This document shows positions 19,358-30,143 of a stretch of 64,000 nucleotides of DNA, piece after piece. Position numbers and translations under genes: made by a program. The notes below the pieces were generated by a model that did not search any database, was not told the DNA's origin, and saw nothing but the letters and a program-made list of their open reading frames with translations. This DNA comes from Bombyx mori (taxonomy: Eukaryota > Arthropoda > Insecta > Lepidoptera > Bombycidae), in assembly GCF_030269925.1 (NCBI RefSeq), contig NC_085117.1, positions 14,694,731 through 14,758,730 of the forward strand. Direction: 5' to 3'. The first letter of the stretch is position 1, and each line of letters opens with the position of its first letter.

Positions 19358-20079
19358 GAGACTCCATGTTTTTTTCACAATAAGCGTAGTCAGTAGTCAC
19401 AGTGAAGTATGATCGGGTTTTACTGATCTATATAAATAAATGTTGGTATATTTGTCCTCTATGCGTTCATAAGCCATTCATCCGATTGTGATGAAACTTG
19501 ATACAGTTGTCGTTGGTACTTCAAGGATGATTCTCTCACATTACCATCGACGTAAGAATTCGATGTTTTTCATGAATTTGTGAAAGTCACAGCAGTGCGT
19601 GATTGAGTTTTAGTAGTATTGTATAGAACATTACAAATACCCTTTTGGGTCCTACTTAGATGCCTTACTTTTACGCTGTCGTTCACAAGGTCCGGAGCTT
19701 TCCACCGCACTTTTCAACTCACATATCAATGACAGATATATATGCATTAATAGCATGGAATGCTATGCGGCCCATAGTATCTGGGAAACGTGAAATTCCG
19801 GTGAAAATTTTTTCAATTTCTTACAGAGCGTGATTTAGCAGTGATGAACAAAACTTATGACAGACGTGAAGAAATCTAAGGGAGTCGTGGAATTCCATAC
19901 AAAATAGGGTCGTCGGGTCGCCAACTATGCCGATCTCCCGGATCATTTAAAGCTTCTGGGACTGTGATGTGACTGGGACTCTGGTTTTTTTTTTTTTCAA
20001 GATGACTTTACGCCTCCAGTTCCTTCCATCTTACTATTCTTCACCACAGTAAAGTCCGTCTATTTCGGACGACTGCGTT

Positions 20080-20200
20080 TTGGAATATACTCTCATATAT
20101 GGTTGCTTTCATCTTTTAAATGACGTTTGAAATGAGTCTCCAGTGATAGACAACAGCTTGGCTATGCCCTTGACATTGCTCATATCCATGGGTGACGACC
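20080..20200 (+). repeat. Decayed LINE 3'-end fragment
   Basis: It resembles the tail at 2100-2200, with GGCTATGCCCTTGACATTGC matching GGCTCTGCCCCTGGCATTGC. Around it, 19530-21960 holds no gene that I can support. Confidence 0.5.
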
Positions 20201-21966
20201 ACGATGTTTTTTTAACACAAATGTATATATGCAAATTGTTATATTTCTTTTTATATATAAGAAGTAGTAAGAACCCGAAAGGGGACTGGATGAGAGTAAA
20301 TTCAAATCGACTTCGCCACTTGAACACGTCACAGCACTTAAACAAGCGACGCGTAAATTCGCTGATACAGCGAGTCAATATCGCTGATATAATGCAGTTT
20401 CGACTCATTGTTAGAATATAATTTATGTTGGAATTGTTTTTGAATTTTTTCAAATTTTTTATTAAGTTAACATGTAATGAGAAGGAAAGATCTACCATCT
20501 AGTGCATGTCACGAACCAGTCACATGTTCAGCTATGAAGAGGATTGTCCTTATACAATATGATTGAGACTTAGACCCCTTATCTCAAACAGAGTTTCAAG
20601 TTGGGATGTCTATGACTGTGAGCATACATATATGTAACTACTCTCATGAACAGTGAGGTTTTTTGTCCATTTAGAGTAACAATCTCAGTTGAATATTTAC
20701 ACAAATATGTATGTATGTATACACCCTATCAAATATTTATTTTAAACATCGATTTTGGTTATGAGTTTGCTTGAATTTACTGTAATCTATAAATTGAATT
20801 ACATGTTCCACTTGGTTACTTCTGAAGACAATAAATATAAACGAAAGATCACCCTTACCATATAAGTTGTGTGTGTGCTTACACCTCAATATTACATAAG
20901 AATAAAAAAATATAGAAATTAATTTAGAAAAAGGATTAAATTAGAATCTAGTTAATTTTTAACAAAAAATACTGATCGATCTTTGTCAATCCGCAGGCAA
21001 TAGTCAGATGATGAACTGTAGACAATAGAGCTGTTAACTATTATAAAACTCATCTAGTGTGCATTTTATCTTAACAAACACATAAAACGTCTTTTAATGT
21101 GCTGTTACTTTTTACTTTTTACTACACAGCTTTGTATTTTTCTTTTGCAATGTGTTTTTTGCATTTTGTTAATGCACAATAACATTTAGTAGTCTACAGA
21201 CCAGCACACTTTATTAAATAAGCATGCAATTTTGCTTCATAATGTGGAAAGTAATGATATTTCAAACACCTTTTGACAGGTGATTCTCGCTAAATTTTGT
21301 TTTTCCGGTCTACATGGATGGGTGAGGAAATACTAGGAGAGAATCTTTGTTATAGTCTGTCAAATGGTCAGTTGTTTCCAGTGCTCATTGGTTTCACATT
21401 TTGAGTGCCTCTATCCACCCTGAAACATGAGGTTCAAGTCTCAGTTGTACTGTATAATGTCTACCACACCTTTCAAAATGTACAGTACTGGTTTGATTCA
21501 AAATAAACCATAGCTGTAGCTAAGGACACATAAGAAATATTCAATTCCTTACACTGTTGAAAATTTCCCTTTTAAGGCAGGCCTTGGTTTTGTGATAAAC
21601 GGGGCCACATTAAAAGCCTCTTGAAGAACTTTTTATATTCTGGATCATTTTGTAATAAATGTCAGTAGATTAGGTATTTAGTTTGAAAAAGATTTGAATA
21701 TCTACTTTAGTGTAAAGCACTAAGGCAAGTTTATGAAGGTCTATTTTTACTACCTTAATATACTACAACTATATCACATATGTGAGTATATAGCAATGTT
21801 TAAAGACATCAGCATTTCGAGGGCCACAGTTGCCTCTGCCTACAACATAAAACTTTTTGAATGTATGTATCTCTTGCATATTGTTAGTGTTTTAAATTAT
21901 AAATATATTTTGCTCATAAAGATGTTCGTAAAACAAAACCAAATAAAAGCTGCAAAGTATTTACTA

Positions 21967-22610
21967 TAGTCGGATTTTTTATTAGACGAAGTAAACTGAC
22001 GTTTACTGTGTTGTCAGTTTTTGATGAAATAAAAATAGTGTTGTGACAAAGTGAACGATTGAAAAAACTCCTGAATTAATGAAATTGCCTCGATTGTCTA
22101 GTGAATAGTTAGTGTGCCGAACTGCCGATATCGGGCACGGGGTTCGAATTTTAGCCGTGCTTTGTACATACCAACGAGTTTTCGATGAAACATTATGTTC
22201 CTATGGTATCTACCTGTACTGAATACCGAGTGTTTTAAACATTAAGAAAAACATTGCGAGGAAGCTTGTAAGACTGTCCTATTTCCAATGCATCATATAG
22301 TTGAAACTATAGATGTATAAAATATAACAATTATAGGTACATAGGTAATGAAAATAAAAAAAACTGATTGTAGTTACATACTACTAGTAACATATTATTA
22401 TATTGGATCACTTTAATACAATTTTATTGTAAAATATAAATAATATTCTTTTATAGTTTGAAACTAATGATTAACTCTTCACACTCATTGTTCATTTATG
22501 TGATTGAATGAGAACTGAACGCATCACTATTACTTTAAATATAGCAACATTATTTCACAAAGTGACATTAGCTACTGTCAGCTGGCTTCGTCTAATTAAA
22601 AATCCGACTA
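21967..22610. mobile_element. TA-flanked terminal-inverted-repeat element with a tRNA-like insert
   Basis: The ends are inverted repeats (TAGTCGGATTTTTTATTAGA on the left and its near reverse complement ending AAAAATCCGACTA on the right), about 28 bp, with TA on each side (21965-21966 and 22611-22612), as in Tc1/mariner elements. No transposase ORF is present. At about 22087-22165 it holds a tRNA-like stretch with a B box (GGGTTCGAATT). Confidence 0.75.
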
Positions 22611-22709
22611 TATACATATCTATTAAATATAAGAAATGAATTAGTCCACTTGGAATTTATTTATGCAAATGAATTAACTAAGAGGGAATCATTATCATTT
22701 TTTCTATTT

Positions 22710-23419
22710 TGTTCGCGACGGACATGAATAAATATAAGATTAGAATAGATATTGTTCGCGACGGACATAGATAGTGTTAAAAATAGTTATAGAAAATGTC
22801 CGTAATAAATAGTTGTGTTAGAAAATAGTTAAAATAGAGAATAAATAGTTATAAATGTCCGTAAATAGATAATATGTTAAAAATAGGTTAACATAAATAG
22901 AGAACAGAAATAAGTAATTTGTAAATATTTGTTTGTAAATAAAGATTGGTCCTCGTGGTCTTTAATTTGGCGTGGGAACGCAGGAGCGAGTCACTATACG
23001 GGCGACTAATAGAGCGACTAGGCAAACAATAGGCGAGCGAGGCGGCCGAGAGAACAATAGACGCCCACCGTGCTCGGACTCATAATAGCGCTGGCCGAGT
23101 GCGTGTGGGCGACCATAAATAGGGGGCCTACCTCGCTGCAAATTCAGTTCGAGACAGCGAGCCGACGAGTCCAGACCTCTCCAAAGAAGAGGAGAGCGCC
23201 AACCGAAGAAGAAAAGACTCGCTCCTACGCCCTGCGCCGGTCAAGCCACGAGGACCGTGTGAACGCCATACTGAAGCCTTCGTTATTTTCCTCGAACCAA
23301 TCCCAGCACCCGTTCCGCGACAGCCACTGCGGCAATACTCGAGCCACCACGTTTCAACGAGTAAGAAGTCTAAAAATCACACGTGGTGGCCGAAACCTGA
23401 GCGGTGGCCGTCCGGAATA
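22710..23419 (+). repeat. 5' LTR of the BEL/Pao element
   Basis: 710 bp, beginning TGTTCGCGACGGACAT and ending CCGGAATA. U3 contains that 16-base start twice (22710 and about 22753) and the inverted word ATGTCCGTAA twice. It matches the 3' LTR except in a short patch near 23168-23215. Confidence 0.93.
23115..23177 (+). promoter_or_regulatory. Core promoter in the LTR: TATA, initiator and DPE
   Basis: ATAAATA at 23115-23121 is followed by TCAGT at 23144-23148, 31 bases from TATA start to the A at +1. AGACC at 23173-23177 starts at +28 and fits the arthropod DPE (RGWYV). All three spacings match the known rules, so transcription probably starts at 23146, the U3/R boundary. The 3' LTR carries the same motifs. 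Confidence 0.65.
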
Positions 23420-23420
23420 T

Positions 23421-23438
23421 TGGTCCTTCGAGAGCCGG
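23421..23438 (+). other. Candidate primer-binding site
   Basis: TGGTCCTTCGAGAGCCGG begins one base after the LTR and starts with TGG, as needed to pair with a tRNA CCA end. The tRNA was not identified. Confidence 0.6.
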
Positions 23439-23471
23439 ATTCATTTGAGGAAGATCGAAGAAAATTGAAGA

Positions 23472-26400
23472 TTGAAGATTGAAGAAATGGTGCTCACACG
23501 GTCCGAGAAGATGAGGTCGTCACGCCTTGACCGGCCCGGCAACGAAGCTGTCTCGGGCTCAACTTTGCAAGACGCACAGCAACGAGCTGTGTCGGCCGCG
23601 CCGCGTTCGGGAGTGACGCAGGGACCGCCACCGATGGCGGCAACCTCCTCCCAGTCAACCGCGCCGCGTTCGGGAGTGACGCAGGGACCGCCACCGATGG
23701 CGGCACCCTCCTCCCAAGTGGAAAAGTGTCCGGGAGTGCCGCGGGGCTCACAAGCGATGCCCCCCTCCCGCCAAATATTGCCTACGCAATACTCGCCGGC
23801 GTCGCCAACGGGACCGAACAGCGGGGTCTGTCGTCGAGTGGTCAGACCTCCCAGCACCGCGACACCGGCAACAACTTCAGGCGACGCAGCAACGGAGAGC
23901 GTCGTATCCGCGAGCCAGAACAAGAAGGAGTCAGCGCTCGCGGCCAATCAAATAGTACACGGGTCCCACATCACGGACGCCGCTGCCAAAATCTCGACGA
24001 CAGAAGAAGGCTCCACACTCCGCGACGGGATGGCGCCACCAGTACGAGGATCTTCAAGAAAGTCGAGTCAACAGTCACAACGGCTGTTGCTTATGGCGCG
24101 CCTCAAGGAAGAGCATCTTCGCGCCAAGGAAGAACAAGCCCGACTCCAAGCAGAGCTCGCCGCCGCCCGCATCTCAACATTAGAAGCCGAAGCGCTCGTT
24201 GAAGAGGAGGAAGATGCGCGCACAACACTCACGGAGGACGAGAACGAGCAATCACAGCGCATCGACACATGGCTCAGTCAGCAACGATCGATCGCGCTAC
24301 ACGGAGTCGAAGAAAGAGTAATGCAGCCAACACACGGATCACCAGCCACCATCGAGCAACCGCAACTGGAACTTCCCGCACCAATAGAACAGCTGAAGCT
24401 ACCGGCCCCTGCAGCGGCACCGATTGCCGCACCTGTCGCACCGAAGAGCGACATCGCCGAACTAGCAGCTGCCATCGCGACGGCCGCCCGCCAAGCCAGG
24501 CCCGGACCATCGCATCGGTACTACGGGGAGCTTCCAGTGTACAGTGGATCGCATCAAGAATGGCTCTCCTTCAAGGTCTCCTACGCCGAATCAGCGGACA
24601 GCTTCAGCGCCGCAGAGAACACTGCGAGACTTCGGCGTACGTTGAGAGGAAGAGCAAGAGAAGCGGTCGAAAACTTGTTGCTGCATTACACCGAGCCCGC
24701 CGAGATCATGCGGACTCTAGAATCGCGCTTCGGACGTCCAGAAGCAATCGCCGCAACGGAGCTGGAACGACTGCGCGCGCTGCCACGCTGCACGGACACA
24801 CCGAGGGACATCTGCGTATTCGCGAATAAGGTGAACAACGTCGTCGCCGCTCTGAGGGCCCTCGACCGCGTACATTACATGTACAACCCGGAGCTCACCA
24901 ACATCACATCAGAGAAGCTGCCGTCCACTCTACGCCACCGCTGGTTCGAATTCTCAGCGACTCAACCGGCGGGAGAACCGGACCTCGTCAAGCTGTCGCG
25001 CTTCCTGCAACGCGAGGCGGACCTGTGCAGCCCATACGCACAGCCGGAGCCAGAGACGAGAGTGGAGAACACCAGCGGTCGGCGGAAGATGGTGAATACG
25101 CCTCAGAGGACGCACACCACGCAAGCGAAGGAAGAGAGGAAATGCGCAGCATGTCAGAAGCCGGGGCACATCCCACAAGATTGTCCCGAATTCAAGAGAG
25201 CAGCCGTCAGCGAGCGCTGGGATACGGCGAAGCGCGAAAATTTGTGTTTCCGGTGCCTACGGTTCCGGTCCCGGGGACACGTGTGTAAAAAGAAGAAGTG
25301 CGGCGTCGACAGCTGTGAACGCACGCACCACGAGCTGTTGCATAAGAAGCCAGCATGGCAGAAGCCGAAGGAAAAAGAAGAGGCGGTCACCTCGACGTGG
25401 GCCGCAAGAAGTGCGACAGCCTACCTAAAGATGGCGCCAATTACTGTTATCGGACCGGCGGGAGAAGCAGATACATGGGCCCTGCTGGACGACGGGTCAA
25501 CGATCTCGCTGATTGACGAAGACTTCGCGAGACGAGTGGGCGCCAAAGGACCGATCGAACCCCTCTTCATCACTGCCATCGGAAATAACAAGATAGACGC
25601 AACACGCTCACGACGCGTCCCGCTGAAGCTATGCGGACGCACGGGGGAACCGCAAGAACTGAATCTACGGACAGTCAACGGCTTAAAATTAACACCACAG
25701 CGACTGAACATCGAAGTCCTCGCGTCGTGCCATCACCTCACCGACCTCCGCCATCACTTCAAAACGAGCTACGCCTCGCCGAAGATCCTGATCGGCCAAG
25801 ACAACTGGCACCTGCTGGTGACGGAGGAGATGCGGACGGGACGACGCGATCAACCAGTGGCGTCTCGTACTCCGCTCGGGTGGGTCGTGCACGGAGCACA
25901 CCCGGGAGGCAAGAGACAGCGCGTCAACTTCGTGGCACACGCGACGACGGCCGACGCGAACATGGACGAAGCCCTCAGGCACTACTTCGCGATCGAGGGA
26001 CTCACCGTCGCCGCCAAGACGCCAAAGAATGACCCAGACGAGCGCGCGCTGAAGATCCTGAGAGAGACCACTCATCAGCAACCCGACGGCCGCTACGAGA
26101 CCGCACTGCTGTGGCGTGAGGAGGGCCTGAAGATGCCCAACAATTTCGAAGCCGCGCTAAATCGCCTGACGTCCGTAGAGAAGAAACTGGAGAAGGATCC
26201 AAATTTGAAAGAGCGCTACAAGCAACAAATGGACGCACTGGTAGCGAAAGGGTACGCCGAAGTAGCTCCGTCAACGGGGACGAAGGACCGAACCTGGTAC
26301 CTGCCGCACTTCGGCGTAACACATCCGATGAAGCCGGACAAGATTCGCATCGTGCACGATGCCGCTGCGAAGACCAGGGGGAAGAGCCTCAACGACTTCC

Positions 26401-29400
26401 TGCTCACCGGCCCGGACCTGCTGCAGTCTCTGCCTGGAGTGATGATGCGCTTCAGGCAGCACGCCGTCGCCGTCTCAGCGGACATCACGGAGATGTTCAT
26501 GCAAATAGGCGTCCGAAGCGAGGACCGCGACGCGCTCCGGTACTTATGGAGGGAGGACCCTTCACAGGAGCCTACAGAGTACCGGATGAAATCTATAATC
26601 TTTGGCGCGACAAGCTCACCCGCGACCGCCATCTACGTGAAGAACGCCAACGCGGAGAAGTACCGACTGCAGTACCCGGACGCCGCCGACGCAATCGTAC
26701 GCAACCACTATATGGACGATTACCTGGGAAGTTACCGGACAAGCGAAGACGCGATCAGAATCGCAAATGAGGTGAGGGCAGTACACCGGCAAGGCCATTT
26801 CGAGTTACGAAAATGGACCTCGAACAACGAGGAGGTACGGTGCCACATGACCGACGAAGCCCCACCTACAAGTGTGACGCTGTCCGATGGAACGGAAATA
26901 GAACGAGTACTTGGCCTGGTGTGGAGACCTGCTGAAGACGTCCTCGCCTTCAATCTGGACATGGCGCGAATCCCAAAAGAAGTCTTGGAGAGCAGCGCGC
27001 CTACGAAGAGACAGGCTCTGCGAATAATGATGTCCGTCTACGATCCCCAAGGCATCGCATCACCAGTCACTATCGGAGCGAAGAAGATCCTGCAAGAGAC
27101 GTGGCGCCGAGGGACGGCGTGGGACTCCCCCCTCGATGAAGACCTCTGCGCGATGTGGAGAGAGTGGATCGACCACTTAAGACGCCTGCGCGGCGTCTCA
27201 GTGCCGCGCTGCTATCCCGGCTACTCAGACGCCGCCAACCTCCAGCTCCACACATACGTAGACGCCAGTGAGTCCGCCTACGCCGCCGCGTTATACTGGC
27301 GCGCCGAAATGCCCGACGGGGAGATCAGGACCTCCCTCGTACTCGCCAAAGCCCGAGTCGCGCCCTTGAAACTCACCTCGATACCGCGCCTCGAGCTACA
27401 AGCTGCCGTGATGGGCAGCCGCATGGCCGCGGCTGTCACAGAGGAACACGACAGAAAACCAGACGCAAGAGTGTTCTGGACAGACAGCGCCACCGTATTG
27501 ACCTGGCTGCGAACGGGGTCGAGGTCGTATCGACCGTTCGTCGCTCACCGCATTGCAGCGATAGAAGAGAACAGCACTGTGGAGGAATGGCGCTGGGTCC
27601 CCACGAAGGAAAATGTCGCCGACGACGCCACTAGAGAGCTACCCGTCGGCTTTGAAAGAAACCACCGCTGGTTCATAGGCCCGGAATACCTAAGACGGCA
27701 TCCGGATGATTGGCCCGTACAACGGACTGCAAGAAGGGCAGAAGAGACGGGTGAAGAGAAGTGCGCAATGCTCGCCGTGAGCAGAGAGAGCCTCGGCGAA
27801 GCGATCCCGGACCCAAGACGCTTCTCCAAGTGGGAGAAGTACCTGCGTGCAACGGGGCGAATACTACAATTCGTCAGCCTATGCCGCAGGAGTCGCGAGC
27901 GCACTCATTACAAGAGGACCAGACGGAACCCGCGTTCGGACCCGACGTGGGAGAAGAATAGAAAGAAGACGACTTCGAAGACCCCGCTGAACACACCGCG
28001 GACGCCAGAGCAAGCAGTCATTCAATGGAAGACTTTAGACGCCGACACGCTTCGACGCGCCGAGACGCTCATTTGGCGACAGAGCCAGCGGGCGGCCTTC
28101 GAGGAAGAGATTTTGACGCTCCAGCGAGGGAAACAAATATCCCCAGCGAGCCGACTGCGAAACTTGTCCGTAACCTACGCGGACGGGATATTAAGAATAA
28201 ACGGACGCATCGGCAACATTAAGGGAGCTGACGTCATCACCTCGCCTCTCGTGCTAGACGGATCCCGACGCGAAACGAGACTGATGATAGACTTCATCCA
28301 TAGAAAGATGCACCACGCCGGAACCGAAGCTACGATCGCCGAGTGCCGACAGTCGTACTGGGTTTTACGCCTACGCCCAGTGACACGGAGCGTAATCCAC
28401 AACTGTCTTCCGTGTCGTATCCGCAAGGACACACCACCGCGTCCAGCCACGGGCGATCACCCACCGAGCAGACTGGCACACCATCGGCGACCATTTACAT
28501 ACGTGGGCCTCGATTACTTCGGGCCCTATCAAGTTACCACCGGCAGAAGCACCCAGAAGCACTACGTGGCCATCTTCACATGTCTCACTACGCGTGCGGT
28601 ACATTTAGAACCGGCAGCGAGCCTCAGCACAGACTCAGCGGTGATGGCACTCCGGCGCATGATCGCGCGCCGGGGAGCCCCGACGGAGATATGGAGCGAC
28701 AACGGCACCAATTTACGGGGTGCCGACAAGGAGCTGCGCCAAGCTTTGGACAAGGCGACTGAGCATGAAGCGAGCTTAAGAATTATCCAATGGCGCTTCA
28801 TCCCACCGGGCGCGCCTTTCATGGGCGGCGCCTGGGAAAGAATGGTACGGGCAGTAAAGGCCGCGCTCTCGGCCACGGAGCAGCCGAGGCACCCGACGCC
28901 CGAAATATTTCACACTCTGCTAGCGGAGGCAGAGTTCACAGTGAACAGCCGACCTCTCACCCACGTATCGGTGAGCGCCGACGATCCCGACCCTCTGACA
29001 CCGAACCACTTCCTGCTGGGAGGCCCGGCGCGAGTCCCCGTGCCGGGCAAGTTTGACGACGCCGACCTCATAGGGCGCGCACACTGGCGCGCAGCTCAAC
29101 GTCTGGCAGATGTGTTCTGGAGTCGCTGGCTCCGGGAGTACCTGCCCGACCTGCAGAACCGGCGGGAGCCCCACAGCCGCGGGCCCGCCCTGAAGATAGG
29201 CGACGTCGTGATAATAGCAGACGGAACGCTCCCACGGAACACCTGGCCACGTGGGATCATCCAGGAGGTTTACCCGGGGGCCGACGGCATCACTCGAGTG
29301 GTCGACGTGCGCACCGCCGGCGGTATATTGCGACGCCCGGCAAAGAAGATTATCGTGCTGCCCACGATGACCGCCGCTCACCAGGGAGGATGCAGCGACG

Positions 29401-29447
29401 TGAACGACGCTGCACGGCGGGAGGATGTTCGCGACGGACATGAATAA
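23472..29447 (+). CDS. BEL/Pao gag-pol polyprotein
   Basis: A single 1991-residue frame with no stop. In order: gag with a DUF1759-like segment (about 343-500), a CCHC knuckle (CAACQKPGHIPQDC, near 558) and a second Cys/His cluster, a retropepsin-like protease with LLDDGST (about 670), reverse transcriptase with YMDD (about 1080), RNase H (TYVDAS, about 1261), and integrase with an HHCC zinc region (about 1610-1645), SDNGTN (about 1742) and GGAWE (about 1786). This order is that of BEL/Pao. The last codons and stop lie inside the 3' LTR. A 63-base direct duplication occurs in the N-terminal gag part. The second Met at residue 6 is an alternative start. No inactivating lesion was seen. Confidence 0.95.
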   Translation: MKIEEMVLTRSEKMRSSRLDRPGNEAVSGSTLQDAQQRAVSAAPRSGVTQGPPPMAATSSQSTAPRSGVTQGPPPMAAPSSQVEKCPGVPRGSQAMPPSRQILPTQYSPASPTGPNSGVCRRVVRPPSTATPATTSGDAATESVVSASQNKKESALAANQIVHGSHITDAAAKISTTEEGSTLRDGMAPPVRGSSRKSSQQSQRLLLMARLKEEHLRAKEEQARLQAELAAARISTLEAEALVEEEEDARTTLTEDENEQSQRIDTWLSQQRSIALHGVEERVMQPTHGSPATIEQPQLELPAPIEQLKLPAPAAAPIAAPVAPKSDIAELAAAIATAARQARPGPSHRYYGELPVYSGSHQEWLSFKVSYAESADSFSAAENTARLRRTLRGRAREAVENLLLHYTEPAEIMRTLESRFGRPEAIAATELERLRALPRCTDTPRDICVFANKVNNVVAALRALDRVHYMYNPELTNITSEKLPSTLRHRWFEFSATQPAGEPDLVKLSRFLQREADLCSPYAQPEPETRVENTSGRRKMVNTPQRTHTTQAKEERKCAACQKPGHIPQDCPEFKRAAVSERWDTAKRENLCFRCLRFRSRGHVCKKKKCGVDSCERTHHELLHKKPAWQKPKEKEEAVTSTWAARSATAYLKMAPITVIGPAGEADTWALLDDGSTISLIDEDFARRVGAKGPIEPLFITAIGNNKIDATRSRRVPLKLCGRTGEPQELNLRTVNGLKLTPQRLNIEVLASCHHLTDLRHHFKTSYASPKILIGQDNWHLLVTEEMRTGRRDQPVASRTPLGWVVHGAHPGGKRQRVNFVAHATTADANMDEALRHYFAIEGLTVAAKTPKNDPDERALKILRETTHQQPDGRYETALLWREEGLKMPNNFEAALNRLTSVEKKLEKDPNLKERYKQQMDALVAKGYAEVAPSTGTKDRTWYLPHFGVTHPMKPDKIRIVHDAAAKTRGKSLNDFLLTGPDLLQSLPGVMMRFRQHAVAVSADITEMFMQIGVRSEDRDALRYLWREDPSQEPTEYRMKSIIFGATSSPATAIYVKNANAEKYRLQYPDAADAIVRNHYMDDYLGSYRTSEDAIRIANEVRAVHRQGHFELRKWTSNNEEVRCHMTDEAPPTSVTLSDGTEIERVLGLVWRPAEDVLAFNLDMARIPKEVLESSAPTKRQALRIMMSVYDPQGIASPVTIGAKKILQETWRRGTAWDSPLDEDLCAMWREWIDHLRRLRGVSVPRCYPGYSDAANLQLHTYVDASESAYAAALYWRAEMPDGEIRTSLVLAKARVAPLKLTSIPRLELQAAVMGSRMAAAVTEEHDRKPDARVFWTDSATVLTWLRTGSRSYRPFVAHRIAAIEENSTVEEWRWVPTKENVADDATRELPVGFERNHRWFIGPEYLRRHPDDWPVQRTARRAEETGEEKCAMLAVSRESLGEAIPDPRRFSKWEKYLRATGRILQFVSLCRRSRERTHYKRTRRNPRSDPTWEKNRKKTTSKTPLNTPRTPEQAVIQWKTLDADTLRRAETLIWRQSQRAAFEEEILTLQRGKQISPASRLRNLSVTYADGILRINGRIGNIKGADVITSPLVLDGSRRETRLMIDFIHRKMHHAGTEATIAECRQSYWVLRLRPVTRSVIHNCLPCRIRKDTPPRPATGDHPPSRLAHHRRPFTYVGLDYFGPYQVTTGRSTQKHYVAIFTCLTTRAVHLEPAASLSTDSAVMALRRMIARRGAPTEIWSDNGTNLRGADKELRQALDKATEHEASLRIIQWRFIPPGAPFMGGAWERMVRAVKAALSATEQPRHPTPEIFHTLLAEAEFTVNSRPLTHVSVSADDPDPLTPNHFLLGGPARVPVPGKFDDADLIGRAHWRAAQRLADVFWSRWLREYLPDLQNRREPHSRGPALKIGDVVIIADGTLPRNTWPRGIIQEVYPGADGITRVVDVRTAGGILRRPAKKIIVLPTMTAAHQGGCSDVNDAARREDVRDGHE

Positions 29448-30138
29448 ATATAAGATTAGAATAGATATTGTTCGCGACGGACATAGATAGTGTTAAAAAT
29501 AGTTATAGAAAATGTCCGTAATAAATAGTTGTGTTAGAAAATAGTTAAAATAGAGAATAAATAGTTATAAATGTCCGTAAATAGATAATATGTTAAAAAT
29601 AGGTTAACATAAATAGAGAACAGAAATAAGTAATTTGTAAATATTTGTTTGTAAATAAAGATTGGTCCTCGTGGTCTTTAATTTGGCGTGGGAACGCAGG
29701 AGCGAGTCACTATACGGGCGACTAATAGAGCGACTAGGCAAACAATAGGCGAGCGAGGCGGCCGAGAGAACAATAGACGCCCACCGTGCTCGGACTCATA
29801 ATAGCGCTGGCCGAGTGCGTGTGGGCGACCATAAATAGGGGGCCTACCTCGCTGCAAATTCAGTTCGAGACAGCGAGCCGACGAGTCAAGACCTCTCCAG
29901 AAGAAGAGGAGAGAGCCAATCGACGACAAGAAAAGACTCGCTCCTACGCCCTGCGCCGGTCAAGCCACGAGGACCGTGTGAACGCCATACTGAAGCCTTC
30001 GTTATTTTCCTCGAACCAATCCCAGCACCCGTTCCGCGACAGCCACTGCGGCAATACTCGAGCCACCACGTTTCAACGAGTAAGAAGTCTAAAAATCACA
30101 CGTGGTGGCCGAAACCTGAGCGGTGGCCGTCCGGAATA
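29426..30138 (+). repeat. 3' LTR of the BEL/Pao element
   Basis: 713 bp, with the same ends as the 5' LTR. The purine run GGGAGGA (29419-29425) directly upstream is the likely second-strand primer. It differs from the 5' LTR in one patch near 29884-29935, which also accounts for the 3-bp length difference. Confidence 0.93.
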
Positions 30139-30143
30139 TATTT

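Larger units (their letters stand above)
22710..30138 (+). mobile_element. Complete BEL/Pao LTR retrotransposon
   Basis: Two LTRs (22710-23419 and 29426-30138) enclose one long gag-pol ORF. The 5-bp duplication TATTT flanks the element (22705-22709 and 30139-30143). A candidate primer-binding site starts at 23421 and a purine run lies at 29419-29425, both next to the LTRs as expected. Near-identical LTRs and an open ORF indicate a young insertion. No envelope-like ORF is present. Confidence 0.95.

Noticed and set aside
20109..20498. Overlapping 92- and 129-codon frames
   Set aside because: They cover a decayed LINE tail and AT-rich DNA, with no protein features.
23070..23468. 132-codon frame in the 5' LTR
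   Set aside because: It spans the U3/R and LTR/primer-site borders and has no protein-like features.
23441..23947. 168-codon minus-strand frame over gag
   Set aside because: Shadow of the GC-rich gag coding strand; gag-pol is clearly on the plus strand.
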